Positions 54,104-63,513 of a stretch of 64,000 nucleotides of DNA are shown here, in pieces (positions within the stretch are counted from its first letter, which is position 1; every line of letters starts with the position of its first letter). The position numbers and the translations under genes are program-made. The DNA is from Methylocystis sp. IM3 (GTDB lineage Bacteria > Pseudomonadota > Alphaproteobacteria > Rhizobiales > Beijerinckiaceae): positions 426,501 to 490,500 of the forward strand of contig NZ_JBBPBZ010000002.1 of NCBI RefSeq assembly GCF_038070105.1. The letters are read 5' to 3'. The notes beneath the pieces were generated by a model. The model worked only from the letters and a program-made list of their open reading frames with translations, was not told the origin of the DNA and ran no database searches.

Positions 54104-57100
54104 ATGCAACCGATATGCCTGTCATATTCAAAGGACGATGGCGCCGAAGCGAAGGCTCTCGGCCTATGGCTCCTTGAAAACGGCTGGACCGAGGCCTTAA
54201 TCGACGACGGCGCATCCGGTGAAGCGATCCGCCGCTGCGAAGCGGTGATATTCCTCGTGTCGCGCGGCTGGCTGGCGGATGAGGAGCGGCGCGCCGGATA
54301 CTGGCGCTCGCGCAGCCTTGGCAAGGCTGTGTTCTGCGTCATTGTCGACGCCCTTCCCATCGAAGACCTTCCCTCAGGAATGAGCGTTTCGGGGCGCGTC
54401 TTCGCATTGGCCCCGGACGACGAAGCCTCCATGGTCCGCAGTTTCGAAGCGGACCGCGCCGTCACCTTTTCAATCAGGGGGCTCGACGCGTTGAGGGCTG
54501 CGCTGGTCCAAACGCGGGTAAATGCGCGATTTTTCGCCTGGCCGCCGCAAAATGAGCCCGACCGCGCTCCGTATCGAGGCCTCGAGGCTTTGGACGCGGT
54601 CGACGCCGGCGTCTTCTTCGGGCGCGATGCGGAACTCGTCGAAGCGCTCGACGCGCTCCGCAGCCTGGCTGCGGGCGGGCCGGGGCGATTGTTCATCGTC
54701 GCGGGCGAAGCCGGAGCCGGAAAATCGTCTTTTCTACGCGCCGGGCTCGCGCCTCGGCTTGGCTGCGATGACGCGTCCTTCCTGTTTCTTCCTGTCATTC
54801 GATCGACGGAAGGAGGCTTGTTCGGCCCGGGTGGTTTGGCGGAGGCGATCTCGGACGCGGCCCGGAGGCGCGGGCGCCCGCTTCCGGATACGGACATTCG
54901 CGAGGCCATCGCCGCGGGCGGAGAGTCGTTTCGGCGCTTGCTCGAGGATCTGACGAGCCGAACGGCGGCCGAACGCGACATCGGCGCATCGCCGCCGACG
55001 CTCGTCATTGCAATCGATCAGGCGGAGAGTCTGCTATGCGACAATGACGAGAGCCGGCGTCTGGCGGCGCTGATCGCTGGCCTGGCGAGCGAAGATCGTC
55101 CCGCGGTCATCATCGTCCTGGCCATGCGCCTGAGCGACTATGGGGCGCTTCAGCGCGAAAAGCTTTTTGCTGGATTTCGACCCTGTCTGTTTGCATTGCC
55201 GAGCATGTCGCGTGACGCCTATCGATCGGTGATCGAGGGCCCTGCGGGCCGCCTTCCGCCTGCCGGTCGAATGGAGATCGAGCCCGCCTTGGTGGAGGCG
55301 CTCCTCGACGATCTCGACGAGAGCGGCGATGATCCGCTGGCCAGGCTGGCGTTTGCCTTGCAATCGCTCTATCGCCTCTGCGCCTACGACAGGATCATCA
55401 GAAAAGCCGATTACGAAAAATGCGGGCGGCTCGCGGGGATGATCGACGCCGCTGCAGGACGCGTCCTTGCGATCGCTGGCGCCGATCCGGGCGCGCCGAG
55501 AGATCGCGACGCCCGCTTGGCCTTGTTGCGGCGCGGGCTCATTCCCTGGTTGGCCTGCAACGTTCCCGGCTCAGGGACCGCGCGCCGGCGTCGCGCGCGC
55601 ATGAGAGAAATCCCGCTCGATTCGCTCCCGTTGATCGAGCTTCTCGCCGAGGAGCGGCTGGTGACGCGCGGCGTCGACCGGCCTGGCGACGAACCGACCT
55701 TCGAACTCGCGCATGACATATTGCTCGATCGCTGGAAACAGCTCCGAGACTGGCTCGCCGAAGAGCCCGCGCTCGACGAGACGATGGAGAAGCTGAAGCG
55801 CGCGGCGTCGGAATGGGACGCACATGGGCGGTCCGCAGAATGGGCCAAACACGCAGGGGCTCTGCTTCAGAAGGCGGAATCTATCTACGCCAAGCCGGAG
55901 TTTCTCGCGCGCCTCGACGCCGTCGACCGCGCCTATCTCATCGCCTGCCGAGAGAGGCAAAAATCAACGCCCCGGACAGACGTGTCACACCCCCCCGAGG
56001 AGTTGCAAATCCCCGAGGAGGAGCGGGTCGCCCGGAAGAGCGACTACTCGCTCCGCAACTCGCGGAGAACGCGCCGGCTGGAGGCGCTGGCCTGGACCGG
56101 CCTCGCAACCACGCTCGTGGCGGCCGGTCTTGCGGGTTGGCTGTGGCGATCCCCGCCCGAAACAGGACGGGACGCGACAGCGAAGCTGATGCAGTCCGAA
56201 GCGACGCTCGCGGCGGCGATCAACTCCATCAATCGCAGCCTGGATGGGCTTGCGAAAAAACTCGCGGGCGAGACTGAAAGCCAGGCGTCGCTGCTCGTCG
56301 ACGCCTTCGACGATCTTTTGAAATTGCAGCAGCAGCTCGCCGACTACAACGCGCAGAGCGAGGATCTGCGTCGCAGCCAATCGGTGGCGCTCAACCATAT
56401 TTCCGAGGTGTTCCTGGCGAAGGGCGACACTGAAGCCGCGCGCGCCGCCGCGCGCCGTTCGGTCGCCGTCATGGGAGCGTTGTCCTCATCCCGCCCACAA
56501 GACGCGGGATGGCGGCGCGACCTCTCCGTAAGCTATGAAAAACTTGGCGACGCGCAGGCGGCGGCTGGAGATCTGGCGGGCGCGCGCAAGTCCTATGGCG
56601 ATGATCTGGAGATCGCCAGATCGCTCTCGACGGCGGCGCCTCGCGACGCGCAGCGGCGATGGGATATGTCCGTCAGTTATGAAAAGCTCGGCGATGTCCA
56701 GTTGGCGCAAGGGGATCTAAAAGGCGCGCTCGAGTCGTATGGCGACGCTCGGGCCGTCCGGGAGGCGCTGACGACCGAAAACCCCGGCGTCCAGAACTGG
56801 CGGCGCGGTCTGGCGGTCAGTTATGAAAAGATCGGGATCGCGCTCGCGAAGCGGCAGGAAACCAAACAAGCCATCGCCGCGTTCGAAGGCGCCCTTGAAA
56901 TCTACCAGACGCTGACGCGCGCCAACCCGGCCGATCCGCAAACGACAGTTTACGCGGTTGTTCCGCACTGGTGGCTGGCTGATCTCGACAAGCCGAAAGC
57001 GCGGGAGCATCTCGACGCCGCGCTGGCGATACTTCAGCCATTGGCGGAGTCGGGCCGATTGAGCGACGACAAGCGCAAGTGGATGGCTCAGATCAAGGCG

Positions 57101-57142
57101 GCGCGAGGCGCTCTCGACGAGGCATCGTCGGCGAAACGTTGA
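54104..57142 (+). CDS. TIR-like/STAND ATPase with transmembrane helix and C-terminal TPR-like repeats
   Basis: The ATG at 54104 gives 1012 residues. Residues 1-90 resemble a shortened TIR domain (MQPICLSYSKDDGAEAKALG, CEAVIFLVSRGWL). Residues 157-560 form an nSTAND1-type NTPase: YRGLEALDAVDAGVFFGRDA, Walker A GEAGAGKSS (201-209), Walker B LVIAIDQAE (Asp305) and FELAHDILLDRW. A membrane helix lies at about 663-681, then a coiled-coil stretch and three 48-residue repeats starting near 806, 854 and 902 (SVSYEKLGD). This is the plan of signal-transducing conflict ATPases; the effector loop of TIR is reduced, so enzymatic activity is uncertain. Confidence 0.8.
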   Translation: MQPICLSYSKDDGAEAKALGLWLLENGWTEALIDDGASGEAIRRCEAVIFLVSRGWLADEERRAGYWRSRSLGKAVFCVIVDALPIEDLPSGMSVSGRVFALAPDDEASMVRSFEADRAVTFSIRGLDALRAALVQTRVNARFFAWPPQNEPDRAPYRGLEALDAVDAGVFFGRDAELVEALDALRSLAAGGPGRLFIVAGEAGAGKSSFLRAGLAPRLGCDDASFLFLPVIRSTEGGLFGPGGLAEAISDAARRRGRPLPDTDIREAIAAGGESFRRLLEDLTSRTAAERDIGASPPTLVIAIDQAESLLCDNDESRRLAALIAGLASEDRPAVIIVLAMRLSDYGALQREKLFAGFRPCLFALPSMSRDAYRSVIEGPAGRLPPAGRMEIEPALVEALLDDLDESGDDPLARLAFALQSLYRLCAYDRIIRKADYEKCGRLAGMIDAAAGRVLAIAGADPGAPRDRDARLALLRRGLIPWLACNVPGSGTARRRRARMREIPLDSLPLIELLAEERLVTRGVDRPGDEPTFELAHDILLDRWKQLRDWLAEEPALDETMEKLKRAASEWDAHGRSAEWAKHAGALLQKAESIYAKPEFLARLDAVDRAYLIACRERQKSTPRTDVSHPPEELQIPEEERVARKSDYSLRNSRRTRRLEALAWTGLATTLVAAGLAGWLWRSPPETGRDATAKLMQSEATLAAAINSINRSLDGLAKKLAGETESQASLLVDAFDDLLKLQQQLADYNAQSEDLRRSQSVALNHISEVFLAKGDTEAARAAARRSVAVMGALSSSRPQDAGWRRDLSVSYEKLGDAQAAAGDLAGARKSYGDDLEIARSLSTAAPRDAQRRWDMSVSYEKLGDVQLAQGDLKGALESYGDARAVREALTTENPGVQNWRRGLAVSYEKIGIALAKRQETKQAIAAFEGALEIYQTLTRANPADPQTTVYAVVPHWWLADLDKPKAREHLDAALAILQPLAESGRLSDDKRKWMAQIKAARGALDEASSAKR

Positions 57143-57180
57143 AAGGCGACGGTCATCCGCTCGTACAAGGAGGTTGAGAG

Positions 57181-57831
57181 TTGAAAGCCCGCGGATCGAT
57201 GAGGCGCGCCCTCGGGCTCGGCGCCGGAGGTCTGAGCCTGTTCTGGATGCTCGCTGGCGCGGCGGGCGCCAGAGCTCAGGACATGTACGACCCGCCCCCG
57301 TCCTATGACGATCCGGTTCCTATGGAGTCTGTTCCGCGCATCCCTCATCCGGGCTACGGGCCCGATGAATACGACTACCCGCCGGAGCCGGTCCCGGAAG
57401 AGATGTTTCATCGCAGACCTCCCGGCATGGCGGTCGCCCCGGAAATCTACGATATCGATCGGCCTCGCCCCATTCCTCGCGGGCTAAGCGAGCCTGGCTT
57501 CAGACCCAGGGACACGGGAGTCGTGCGGGAGGCCATCGCGCCTCGTCACGCGCCCAAAACAGCGGCGCCGCGGGCCTCGAGGGTCCCGCCGCCTCAAAAG
57601 GCCTTGGCGGTTGCGCGACCCCCGGCGCAGGGCGTCGCGGCGAGGCAGGCGGCTCATCAGCCGGCTTCCCCGCAGGATAGAGGCCGGGCCGCGGCGCCAT
57701 CAGCCGTTCGGGCGCCGGCGCCTCCGGCTCCGCAGATGACTGACGCCGAAGCCGTTCAGGCCCATAAGGGGCGAGACGCGACCTCGCTTCCCATGAATGC
57801 GGGCGAGGGAAAGTCGAATATCGACCGGTAA
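57181..57831 (+). CDS. Secreted proline-rich hypothetical protein
   Basis: A TTG start at 57181 sits seven bases after a strong AAGGAGG; ATG 57199 is an alternative. The 216-residue product has a signal peptide (FWMLAGAAGARAQ). The mature part is disordered, rich in Pro, Ala and Arg, with acidic Tyr/Pro repeats (YDPPPSYDDPVPMESVP). It lies 38 bp after the STAND gene and may be co-transcribed. A role as an extracytoplasmic linker or surface protein is only a guess. Confidence 0.6.
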   Translation: MKARGSMRRALGLGAGGLSLFWMLAGAAGARAQDMYDPPPSYDDPVPMESVPRIPHPGYGPDEYDYPPEPVPEEMFHRRPPGMAVAPEIYDIDRPRPIPRGLSEPGFRPRDTGVVREAIAPRHAPKTAAPRASRVPPPQKALAVARPPAQGVAARQAAHQPASPQDRGRAAAPSAVRAPAPPAPQMTDAEAVQAHKGRDATSLPMNAGEGKSNIDR

Positions 57832-57915
57832 ACGAACGTCAAAGGAAAATCCTTTTGCCGATCGCTTGCGTCTCGCCCGTGGATCGGCTCCAATTCGCAA
57901 ACAGGAGGTATCGTA

Positions 57916-58287
57916 ATGAGCAAATTCTCACAGGTTGCGCTGGCTGCGGCTCTCGCCGCGGCGGTCGCGTCGCCCGCGCTGACGACCGACGCGGCCGCCG
58001 GCCCGATGTCCATCGCGGCGCCCGCCACTGTCGGATTGCAGGGTTCAGTGGGGCAGGCGTGGTATCGGGGCGGCTATCGCGGCGGTTATTATCGTCGCGG
58101 CTATGGCGGTTACTATGGCGGTTACTACCGCAGAGGCTATAGCTATAATCCCGGCGCCGCGATCGCCGCAGGCGCGGCGCTCGGGCTCGCCGGCGCCGCC
58201 GCCGCGGCCGCAGCGTCCCAGAATAATTATTATTATGGTTATCCTGGCTACTACGCTTATCCGGGCTACGGCTATTACGGTTGGTAA
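57916..58287 (+). CDS. Gly/Tyr-rich secreted protein
   Basis: The ATG at 57916 follows AGGAGG and the 123-residue product has a signal peptide (ALAAALAAAVASPAL). The mature part has RGGYRGGYYRRGYGGYYGGY repeats, an Ala-rich hydrophobic helix (GLAGAAAAAAAS) and a Tyr-rich end. Similar low-complexity proteins occur widely in Hyphomicrobiales (often listed as DUF3309-like or glycine-rich). The role may be structural. A terminator follows directly. Confidence 0.7.
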   Translation: MSKFSQVALAAALAAAVASPALTTDAAAGPMSIAAPATVGLQGSVGQAWYRGGYRGGYYRRGYGGYYGGYYRRGYSYNPGAAIAAGAALGLAGAAAAAAASQNNYYYGYPGYYAYPGYGYYGW

Positions 58288-58309
58288 GGCTCCTATCCGG
58301 CCATGTCAC

Positions 58310-58336
58310 GCGGCGCGAGACATCGCGCCGCTTTTT
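58310..58336 (+). terminator. Rho-independent terminator after the Gly/Tyr-rich gene
   Basis: GCGGCGCGA (58310-58318) pairs perfectly with TCGCGCCGC (58323-58331) around GACA and is followed by TTTTT. It sits 23 bp after the stop codon. Confidence 0.9.
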
Positions 58337-58386
58337 CATGGAAAGGTCGTCGCGCGTCTCCCCGACGCGCTCCGGAAAAACTTCTC

Positions 58387-58602
58387 ATGAGCGATGATGC
58401 ATCCGATTCCTCGTCCCGCCTGGACAGGCTGGAGACGCTCATGGCGCATCAGGAGAGGACGATTTCGGAACTGAATGACGTCATTGCAGCTCAATGGCGC
58501 AAGATCGACGCGCTCGAACGCCAGCTCCTTCGGCTGCGCGAGGACATGCAGAATATCGATCGCGCGCGCGACGCGCCCGAGCCGCCTCCGCCGCATTATT
58601 GA
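58387..58602 (+). CDS. slyX: SlyX-family protein
   Basis: The 71-residue protein from ATG 58387 reads LDRLETLMAHQERTISELND, VIAAQWRKIDALERQLLRLR and ends PPPPHY, the SlyX coiled coil and conserved proline-histidine-tyrosine tail. SlyX forms a small coiled-coil protein of unknown function. Its length is normal for the family. Confidence 0.85.
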   Translation: MSDDASDSSSRLDRLETLMAHQERTISELNDVIAAQWRKIDALERQLLRLREDMQNIDRARDAPEPPPPHY

Positions 58603-58729
58603 GAGGCGAGAGGCGGCCCGGACGGATCTTCGATCCGCTGGCGTCCCCCGCCGTAGAGCGCCCAAAGACGCTTACGGCGGGAGAGGGAATGCGCGTGGTC
58701 CGCAGCGTGGATGAAGGCCCCGGCCTACG

Positions 58730-58755
58730 CCCTCTCCCGCATCAGCGGGAGAGGG
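58730..58755. repeat. Hairpin repeat CCCTCTCCCGC/GCGGGAGAGGG
   Basis: The two 11-bp arms pair perfectly around ATCA between the slyX and xoxF stops. A further copy of the arm, GCGGGAGAGGG, lies at about 58677-58687. It resembles dispersed extragenic palindromes and may act as a bidirectional stop, though it lacks T runs. Confidence 0.6.
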
Positions 58756-58777
58756 CCGGGACGGGGTCGATCCCGCT

Positions 58778-60781
58778 TCACTCCGGCAGCGCGAACACGC
58801 TCAGCACGCCGCCGAGCGCCGTGTAATTGGCGAGCGAGGCGTAGTTGCCGACGGCGCCGAGGCCCTCGTTCGACTTGGAGAGACCGGCCGCAAGGCCGAT
58901 GCCCGCCCAGCCGCCGACGCCCGACAGCACCGCCACATACTGCTTGCCGCCCGCCTCATAGGTGATCACATTGCCGATGATGCCCGACGGGGTCTTATAC
59001 TTGTAGAGCTCCTTGCCGGTCTTGGTGTCGACCGCCTTCAGATACCCCTCGAGCGTCCCGTAGAAGGTCACGCCGCCGTCCGTCGACGTCGCGCCGCCCC
59101 AAACCGAGAACTGCTCCTTGTTCGACCACACGATCTTGCCGACCTTGGCGTCCCAGGCAATGAAATTGCCCGTGTTGTTCGTGCCGTCGCCCAGCACCTT
59201 GCCCGCCGGATACATCTCCAGCGTCGCGCCGACGTAGGGCTGGCCCGCCGTGTAGCTCACGCGGAACGGCTCATAGTCCATGCAGACATGGTTCGTCGGC
59301 ACCAGGAACAGGCCCGTCGCCGCGTCATAGGACGCCGGCTGCTGGTCCTTCGAACCCAGAGCCGCCGGGCAGACGTTCTGCGTGTTCGTGTCCTCGCCAT
59401 TGTGCTGGGTCGAATATTTGTCCACGACCAGCGGGCGGCCGTAGGTCTTCGACGACTTGTCCATGTCGACCTTGGTCGCCCAGTTCACCGCCGGATCATA
59501 CTTCTCGGCGACGAGCAGGTCGCCGTTGGTGCGGTCGAGCGTATAGGCGAAGCCGTTGCGGTCGAAGTGGACGAGCGTCTTGACCGTCTTGCCGCCGATC
59601 GGCTGGTCGGCCAAAACCATCTCGTTGATGCCGTCATAGTCCCACTCGTCGTGGGGCGTCATCTGATAGAGCCACTTGGTCTTGCCGGTGTCGAGGTCGC
59701 GCGCCCAGATGGTCATCGACCAGCGATTGTCGCCGGGACGCTGCACCGGGTTCCAGGTCGAGGGATTGCCCGAGCCGTAGTAAACGAGGTTCAGCTCCGG
59801 ATCGTAGCTGTACCAGCCCCAGGTGGTGCCGCCGCCCGTCTGCCACTGGTCGCCCTGCCACGTGCTGATGCCCGAGTCCTTGCCGACCGGCTGGCCGAGA
59901 TGGGTGGTCTTGTCGGGGTCGATCAGCGTGTCGGCGTCCGGGCCCATGGAGTAGCCGCGCCACACCTGCTTGCCGTCCTTCACCGAATAGGCGGTGATGT
60001 GGCCGCGCACGCCGAACTCGCCGCCGGCGATGCCGACGAGCACCTTGTCCTTGAAGACATGCGGCGCGGCGGTGGAGGTCTGGCCCTTCGACGGATCGCC
60101 GTTCTTCACCGACCAGACGAGCTTGCCGGTCTTGGCGTCGAGCGCGACGAGGGTGGTGTCGGCCTGGGCGAGGAAGATCTTGCCGTCGCCATAGGCGAGG
60201 CCGCGGTTGACCGTGTCGCAGCACATGACCGGCACGACCGACGGGTCCTGCTTGGGCTCATACTTCCACAGGATCTTGTGGTCCGGATCCTTCAGGTCGA
60301 GGGCGTAGACGATATTCGGGAAGGGCGTGTGCAAAAACATCACGTCGCCCACGACCAGCGGCGCGCCCTCGTGGCCGCGCAGCACGCCGGTCGAAAACTG
60401 CCAGGCGAGCTGAAGCTTGCCGACATTGTCGCCGGTGATCTGCTTCAGGGCCGAGTGGCGGACATTGGCGTAGTCGCCCGTCGGCGACACCCACTGCTTC
60501 GCGTCCTTCTGCAGCGCGAGCAGTTCATCGGAGGACGACGAGGCGGCGGCAGAGGCGACGGCGGGAGCGGCCGCTTGCGGGGCGGGGGCGCTCGCCTGCT
60601 GGCTCGAGGCGGCGGGTTCGGAGGCGGGCGCGGGCGCCGCGGCATGCCTCGATTCCTCGCCGGACGCTTCATGGTGGGGCGCCTTGCTCTCGGTCAGAGA
60701 GTTGCCGACATAATAAACGCCCGCGCCCGCGAGCCAGATCGCCGCCGTCGTGGCGAGAAGATTGCGTGTATCTGTTTTCAT
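58778..60781 (-). CDS. xoxF: Lanthanide-dependent methanol dehydrogenase (XoxF) with N-terminal anchor
   Basis: The 667-residue PQQ beta-propeller protein starts after AAGGAG. Cofactor residues are present: vicinal disulfide Cys187-Cys188 in MCCDTVNRG, metal ligands Glu255 (GGEFGVRG), Asn339 ([10 protein letters not shown]) and Asp381, plus Asp383 in EWDYDG, the extra aspartate that marks lanthanide enzymes (MxaF has Ala). Unlike ordinary XoxF (about 600 residues) it carries an N-terminal hydrophobic helix (about 9-29) and a 55-residue Ala/Pro/Ser/His-rich linker, so it may be membrane-tethered. It oxidises methanol in the periplasm. No xoxG or xoxJ lies adjacent. Confidence 0.93.
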   Translation of the reverse strand: MKTDTRNLLATTAAIWLAGAGVYYVGNSLTESKAPHHEASGEESRHAAAPAPASEPAASSQQASAPAPQAAAPAVASAAASSSSDELLALQKDAKQWVSPTGDYANVRHSALKQITGDNVGKLQLAWQFSTGVLRGHEGAPLVVGDVMFLHTPFPNIVYALDLKDPDHKILWKYEPKQDPSVVPVMCCDTVNRGLAYGDGKIFLAQADTTLVALDAKTGKLVWSVKNGDPSKGQTSTAAPHVFKDKVLVGIAGGEFGVRGHITAYSVKDGKQVWRGYSMGPDADTLIDPDKTTHLGQPVGKDSGISTWQGDQWQTGGGTTWGWYSYDPELNLVYYGSGNPSTWNPVQRPGDNRWSMTIWARDLDTGKTKWLYQMTPHDEWDYDGINEMVLADQPIGGKTVKTLVHFDRNGFAYTLDRTNGDLLVAEKYDPAVNWATKVDMDKSSKTYGRPLVVDKYSTQHNGEDTNTQNVCPAALGSKDQQPASYDAATGLFLVPTNHVCMDYEPFRVSYTAGQPYVGATLEMYPAGKVLGDGTNNTGNFIAWDAKVGKIVWSNKEQFSVWGGATSTDGGVTFYGTLEGYLKAVDTKTGKELYKYKTPSGIIGNVITYEAGGKQYVAVLSGVGGWAGIGLAAGLSKSNEGLGAVGNYASLANYTALGGVLSVFALPE

Positions 60782-61198
60782 GCCTCACTCCTTGTCACTC
60801 TGCGACGTCACCGCCGCCCCGCGGCGCGCCATCGCTTTGATTTTTTCCTTTGCGGGAGCTGCACAGCCGGCTGTGCTCGCCAGCGTGCATCTCGGCCAAT
60901 CCGCGCCTTTCGCGGCGGCAGGCTGGAGCCCAGCCCAATCCTTCATCCAAAACGGCCGTTCGACGCCCGCCCAGCAAGCAGCCGCGCCTTGGGCATGGGT
61001 CCTCTCGCCAGGGCCGCTGTCGAAATCATCGGCGCCCGCTCGATCTCATAAACTAAGCCGCGACCGAGAACCAGTCCGGCCGCCTTCCACCTTTTACAAC
61101 TTCCGATATCGGATTGTCCCTGCCCACGTCTCGCGCACACAGGCGTCAGCGAAACGATCGAGATTCCTGGCGTGAACGTAACAGCCATATGCTCATGG
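60782..61198. other. Upstream region of xoxF, no gene
   Basis: No credible gene is found on either strand. The region should contain the xoxF promoter. I see no clear sigma-factor or REE-responsive motif by eye. Confidence 0.45.
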
Positions 61199-61576
61199 TC
61201 ATCGCCTGTAGGAGTCGACGATCAGCTGGGACTCGGCGGCCTTCGGTTCATCGCAAGCTTCGCTGTAATTGAATGGCCGCCCTTGCTTGTCATAGCGCGC
61301 CACACAGCCGTCTGGCCATGTGACGTCGTACCCCCCATTCGCCAGGGCTTCGATATAAGCGCCTTCTGGCGCCTCATTTTTGGGACTGGTCTTTGCGGCG
61401 GCGCTTCTCTCGCCCCTGCTCCGGGCGCGTTGTTTGACGTTGTGCGGCGGGACGGACGCGGCGTTCGGCGCGATGTCGCCGCTAGTGGGCGCTTCTTGCG
61501 CGGCGGACGGGAACACGAAAAACAATGACGCCCCAAGGGCGATTGCGGCGATCCTGCGGTGCGTCATGCCGATCAT
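61199..61576 (-). CDS. Exported hypothetical protein
   Basis: The 125-residue product (ATG 61576, or 61567) has a signal peptide (IALGASLFFVFPSAAQ). A disordered Pro/Ala/Arg-rich middle is followed by a short domain, GAYIEALANGGYDVTWPDGC, with two cysteines and WPDGCVARYDKQG. That pattern is common in small exported proteins of this order; no function is known. It is co-directional with xoxF but 418 bp away. Confidence 0.6.
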   Translation of the reverse strand: MIGMTHRRIAAIALGASLFFVFPSAAQEAPTSGDIAPNAASVPPHNVKQRARSRGERSAAAKTSPKNEAPEGAYIEALANGGYDVTWPDGCVARYDKQGRPFNYSEACDEPKAAESQLIVDSYRR

Positions 61577-61737
61577 TTCGAAATGATTTCGGAATAGGGA
61601 GAGTTTCGACCCTATCCGAGAGCAGGCGCCGACGGCAATGGCAAGAAATCATCGGCAAGAAATCATCGAACCGCCGATCCGAAAACTCGCGTTTCGCGCT
61701 GCGAGCCCCGAGCGGATCGGCGTCGATCGATAAGAAA

Positions 61738-61926
61738 TCAGTTCGCCCGGCAGCCGATGAGGAGCCGCCGGGCGTCGCCCAGTCGGGTTTTTTCAGAAAG
61801 CCCCGGGCGCGCCCGCGCCGGCAAGCCGCATTTGACGAGGGCCGCCTGCGAAAAGGCTTGCGTCGGGGCGAGGCTCTGCAAGAATTCCTTGATCGGATCC
61901 CGATCTCCCGGATGATTTTTCTTCAT
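61738..61926 (-). CDS. Small hypothetical protein
   Basis: The ATG at 61926 follows GAGGAGG and opens 62 codons: MKKNHPGDRDPIKEFLQSLA, TQAFSQAALVKCGLPARARP. There is no signal peptide. The strong ribosome site supports it; composition is basic at the end. The flanking 61927-62159 holds no gene. Confidence 0.45.
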   Translation of the reverse strand: MKKNHPGDRDPIKEFLQSLAPTQAFSQAALVKCGLPARARPGLSEKTRLGDARRLLIGCRAN

Positions 61927-62159
61927 CACGCGCCTCCTCGCCGAAACCGGCGATGCAATTACAAAACCTATGACATAACGTCGCGCCAACTTGGCGATCG
62001 ATCAAGATGCGCGCGAGTGAAAACTGCTCCAGTTGCTTTATTTTTGGCGCCACGTTGCGCTTTTGTGACACCATTGCAATGACGCTGCGGCGCAACACAA
62101 GATTTGTGCGACCGCTAATGTAAAGCAGCGACATGGGCCGGGGCTCGGGCAGACTCCAT

Positions 62160-62912
62160 TCACTTGAACTGCTGTAGCGCCATCTTCAAAGGCTCGGTCG
62201 TCATCTTGATGAGGCCGCCGTAAGGCTGGTCCAGTTCCAGCGTGAGGAGGATCGCTCCCGTCATGGACAGCGACGCCGTGAAGAGCGCCGAGACGACTGC
62301 CGCATTGAAGGGAGAAATGAGGCCGAGGCTAAAAAATATGGTCATCAGCCAGAAGACGAGAACCGCGAGAAACAGCGGAGAAACCGTGCTGGAAGAGCGC
62401 TGGTAGATTTTCCAGCGCGATGTCGCAATTTCGTTTCCAAGCGAAAGGGCGCTGTTCTTGACCCATGTCTGGCTGGCGTTCTGCTCGGGGAGCGCGATCA
62501 GGTCGGTCAGCAGATCGTCGATGGTCGTGCCTTTCACGTCGTCTGCATGCAGGCCGCTCCTGGCCGTTTTTTCGATGACCTCGATGCCGCCGCGCGCGAC
62601 CCGACGGAGCGACGCCTGCGCCTTTTCCGCTTGGTTTCCATATTTGTGCAGGAGGTGACTCAGGGCGATCATTTTCGCCGCGGCGTCCTTGAGTTCCGTC
62701 TCCTTGAGGTCGAAGGAGCCTTTCGCGGTGGCGATGAGAAGACCGAGCGTCAAGGCCGCGAGGCCGACGACGACGCCTCTCGCCGCCTTTATGATCGTCC
62801 GAGATTCCTCGCTCAGAAAATGGTCTGGGAGATGTTCCTTCAAAAATATTCCCGCGATTGCGGCGCCGAAAATACAGAGAAAAGCAACCAGGCTGATGGA
62901 CAAGGGGCTCAT
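62160..62912 (-). CDS. DUF4239 (bestrophin-like) membrane protein
   Basis: From ATG 62912 the 250-residue protein has two N-terminal membrane helices (about 4-24 and 45-65, VVVGLAALTLGLLIATAKGS) and two near the C-terminus (about 180-225), with a helical soluble part between. The layout and GLLIATAKGSFD match DUF4239. It shares the plan with the protein at 17353-18138, though sequence identity by eye is low. The family is of unknown function. Confidence 0.75.
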   Translation of the reverse strand: MSPLSISLVAFLCIFGAAIAGIFLKEHLPDHFLSEESRTIIKAARGVVVGLAALTLGLLIATAKGSFDLKETELKDAAAKMIALSHLLHKYGNQAEKAQASLRRVARGGIEVIEKTARSGLHADDVKGTTIDDLLTDLIALPEQNASQTWVKNSALSLGNEIATSRWKIYQRSSSTVSPLFLAVLVFWLMTIFFSLGLISPFNAAVVSALFTASLSMTGAILLTLELDQPYGGLIKMTTEPLKMALQQFK

Positions 62913-63048
62913 GGAGACGGCGCGCCTTTCAAAGGAGGACGACTCGCGCGCGATCTCCCGCAAGCCGCCGGGAATAGAAAAAGCGAGCCAGAGGCAGGCT
63001 TCTCGATCTCGACAATATTTACGTCGTTCCCTCGAGGGATGAAAGCGT

Positions 63049-63432
63049 TCAGAAGCGCGCGCCCTGAATGTCCGCTTCGACGCCGAGCACGAGACGCTCG
63101 TTTACTTTGTAGTTGTAGCCGAATTGCGCACCGGCCGAGAAGTTTGTCGCCGGCGGTTTCCATCCTGTCGCGCCGATCGTCGAAAATCCTGCAAACACGC
63201 CCGTCGGGACCGACGCAAACTGCGGCGCCGCGTTCTGATAGAAAGAAGTTGCAGTATTTCGCTCAGCAAACGAGAGCCCGGCGCCGAGGCCCACATAAAG
63301 GCCCGACCATGCGGGCGCAGGCTCGGGAGCGATGAACATCGGCGGCCGCGGCGCACGCGTCTCTGCCGCCGTGGCGACGCTAGCGAGAAGCGGGCTCGCA
63401 CACAGCGGCGCGAGCAATAACAGGACCCTCAT
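63049..63432 (-). CDS. Outer-membrane beta-barrel protein, apparently truncated
   Basis: From ATG 63432 the 127-residue product has a signal peptide (ending VATAAE) and WSGLYVGLGAGLSFAERNT, the first strand of Omp25/porin-like eight-stranded barrels. AGAQFGYNYKVNERLVLGVE gives two further strands and then it ends ADIQGARF. Complete family members are about 200 residues or more, so the second half of the barrel is missing. Either the gene is truncated or a nonsense mutation occurred. Confidence 0.7.
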   Translation of the reverse strand: MRVLLLLAPLCASPLLASVATAAETRAPRPPMFIAPEPAPAWSGLYVGLGAGLSFAERNTATSFYQNAAPQFASVPTGVFAGFSTIGATGWKPPATNFSAGAQFGYNYKVNERLVLGVEADIQGARF

Positions 63433-63513
63433 TTGAAAAACCTCCGAGCCGATCTTCGAGTCGCGCTTTGTCGTTTGCAAGGCGAAGCGGCCTGTTAATT
63501 GGCTGGCCCCCGA

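Noticed and set aside
59288..61051. Long plus-strand reading frame (587 codons) opposite xoxF
   Set aside because: It is the antisense shadow of the GC-rich xoxF gene; composition is Arg/Val/Gly-rich with no motif, and xoxF has an unambiguous cofactor pattern.
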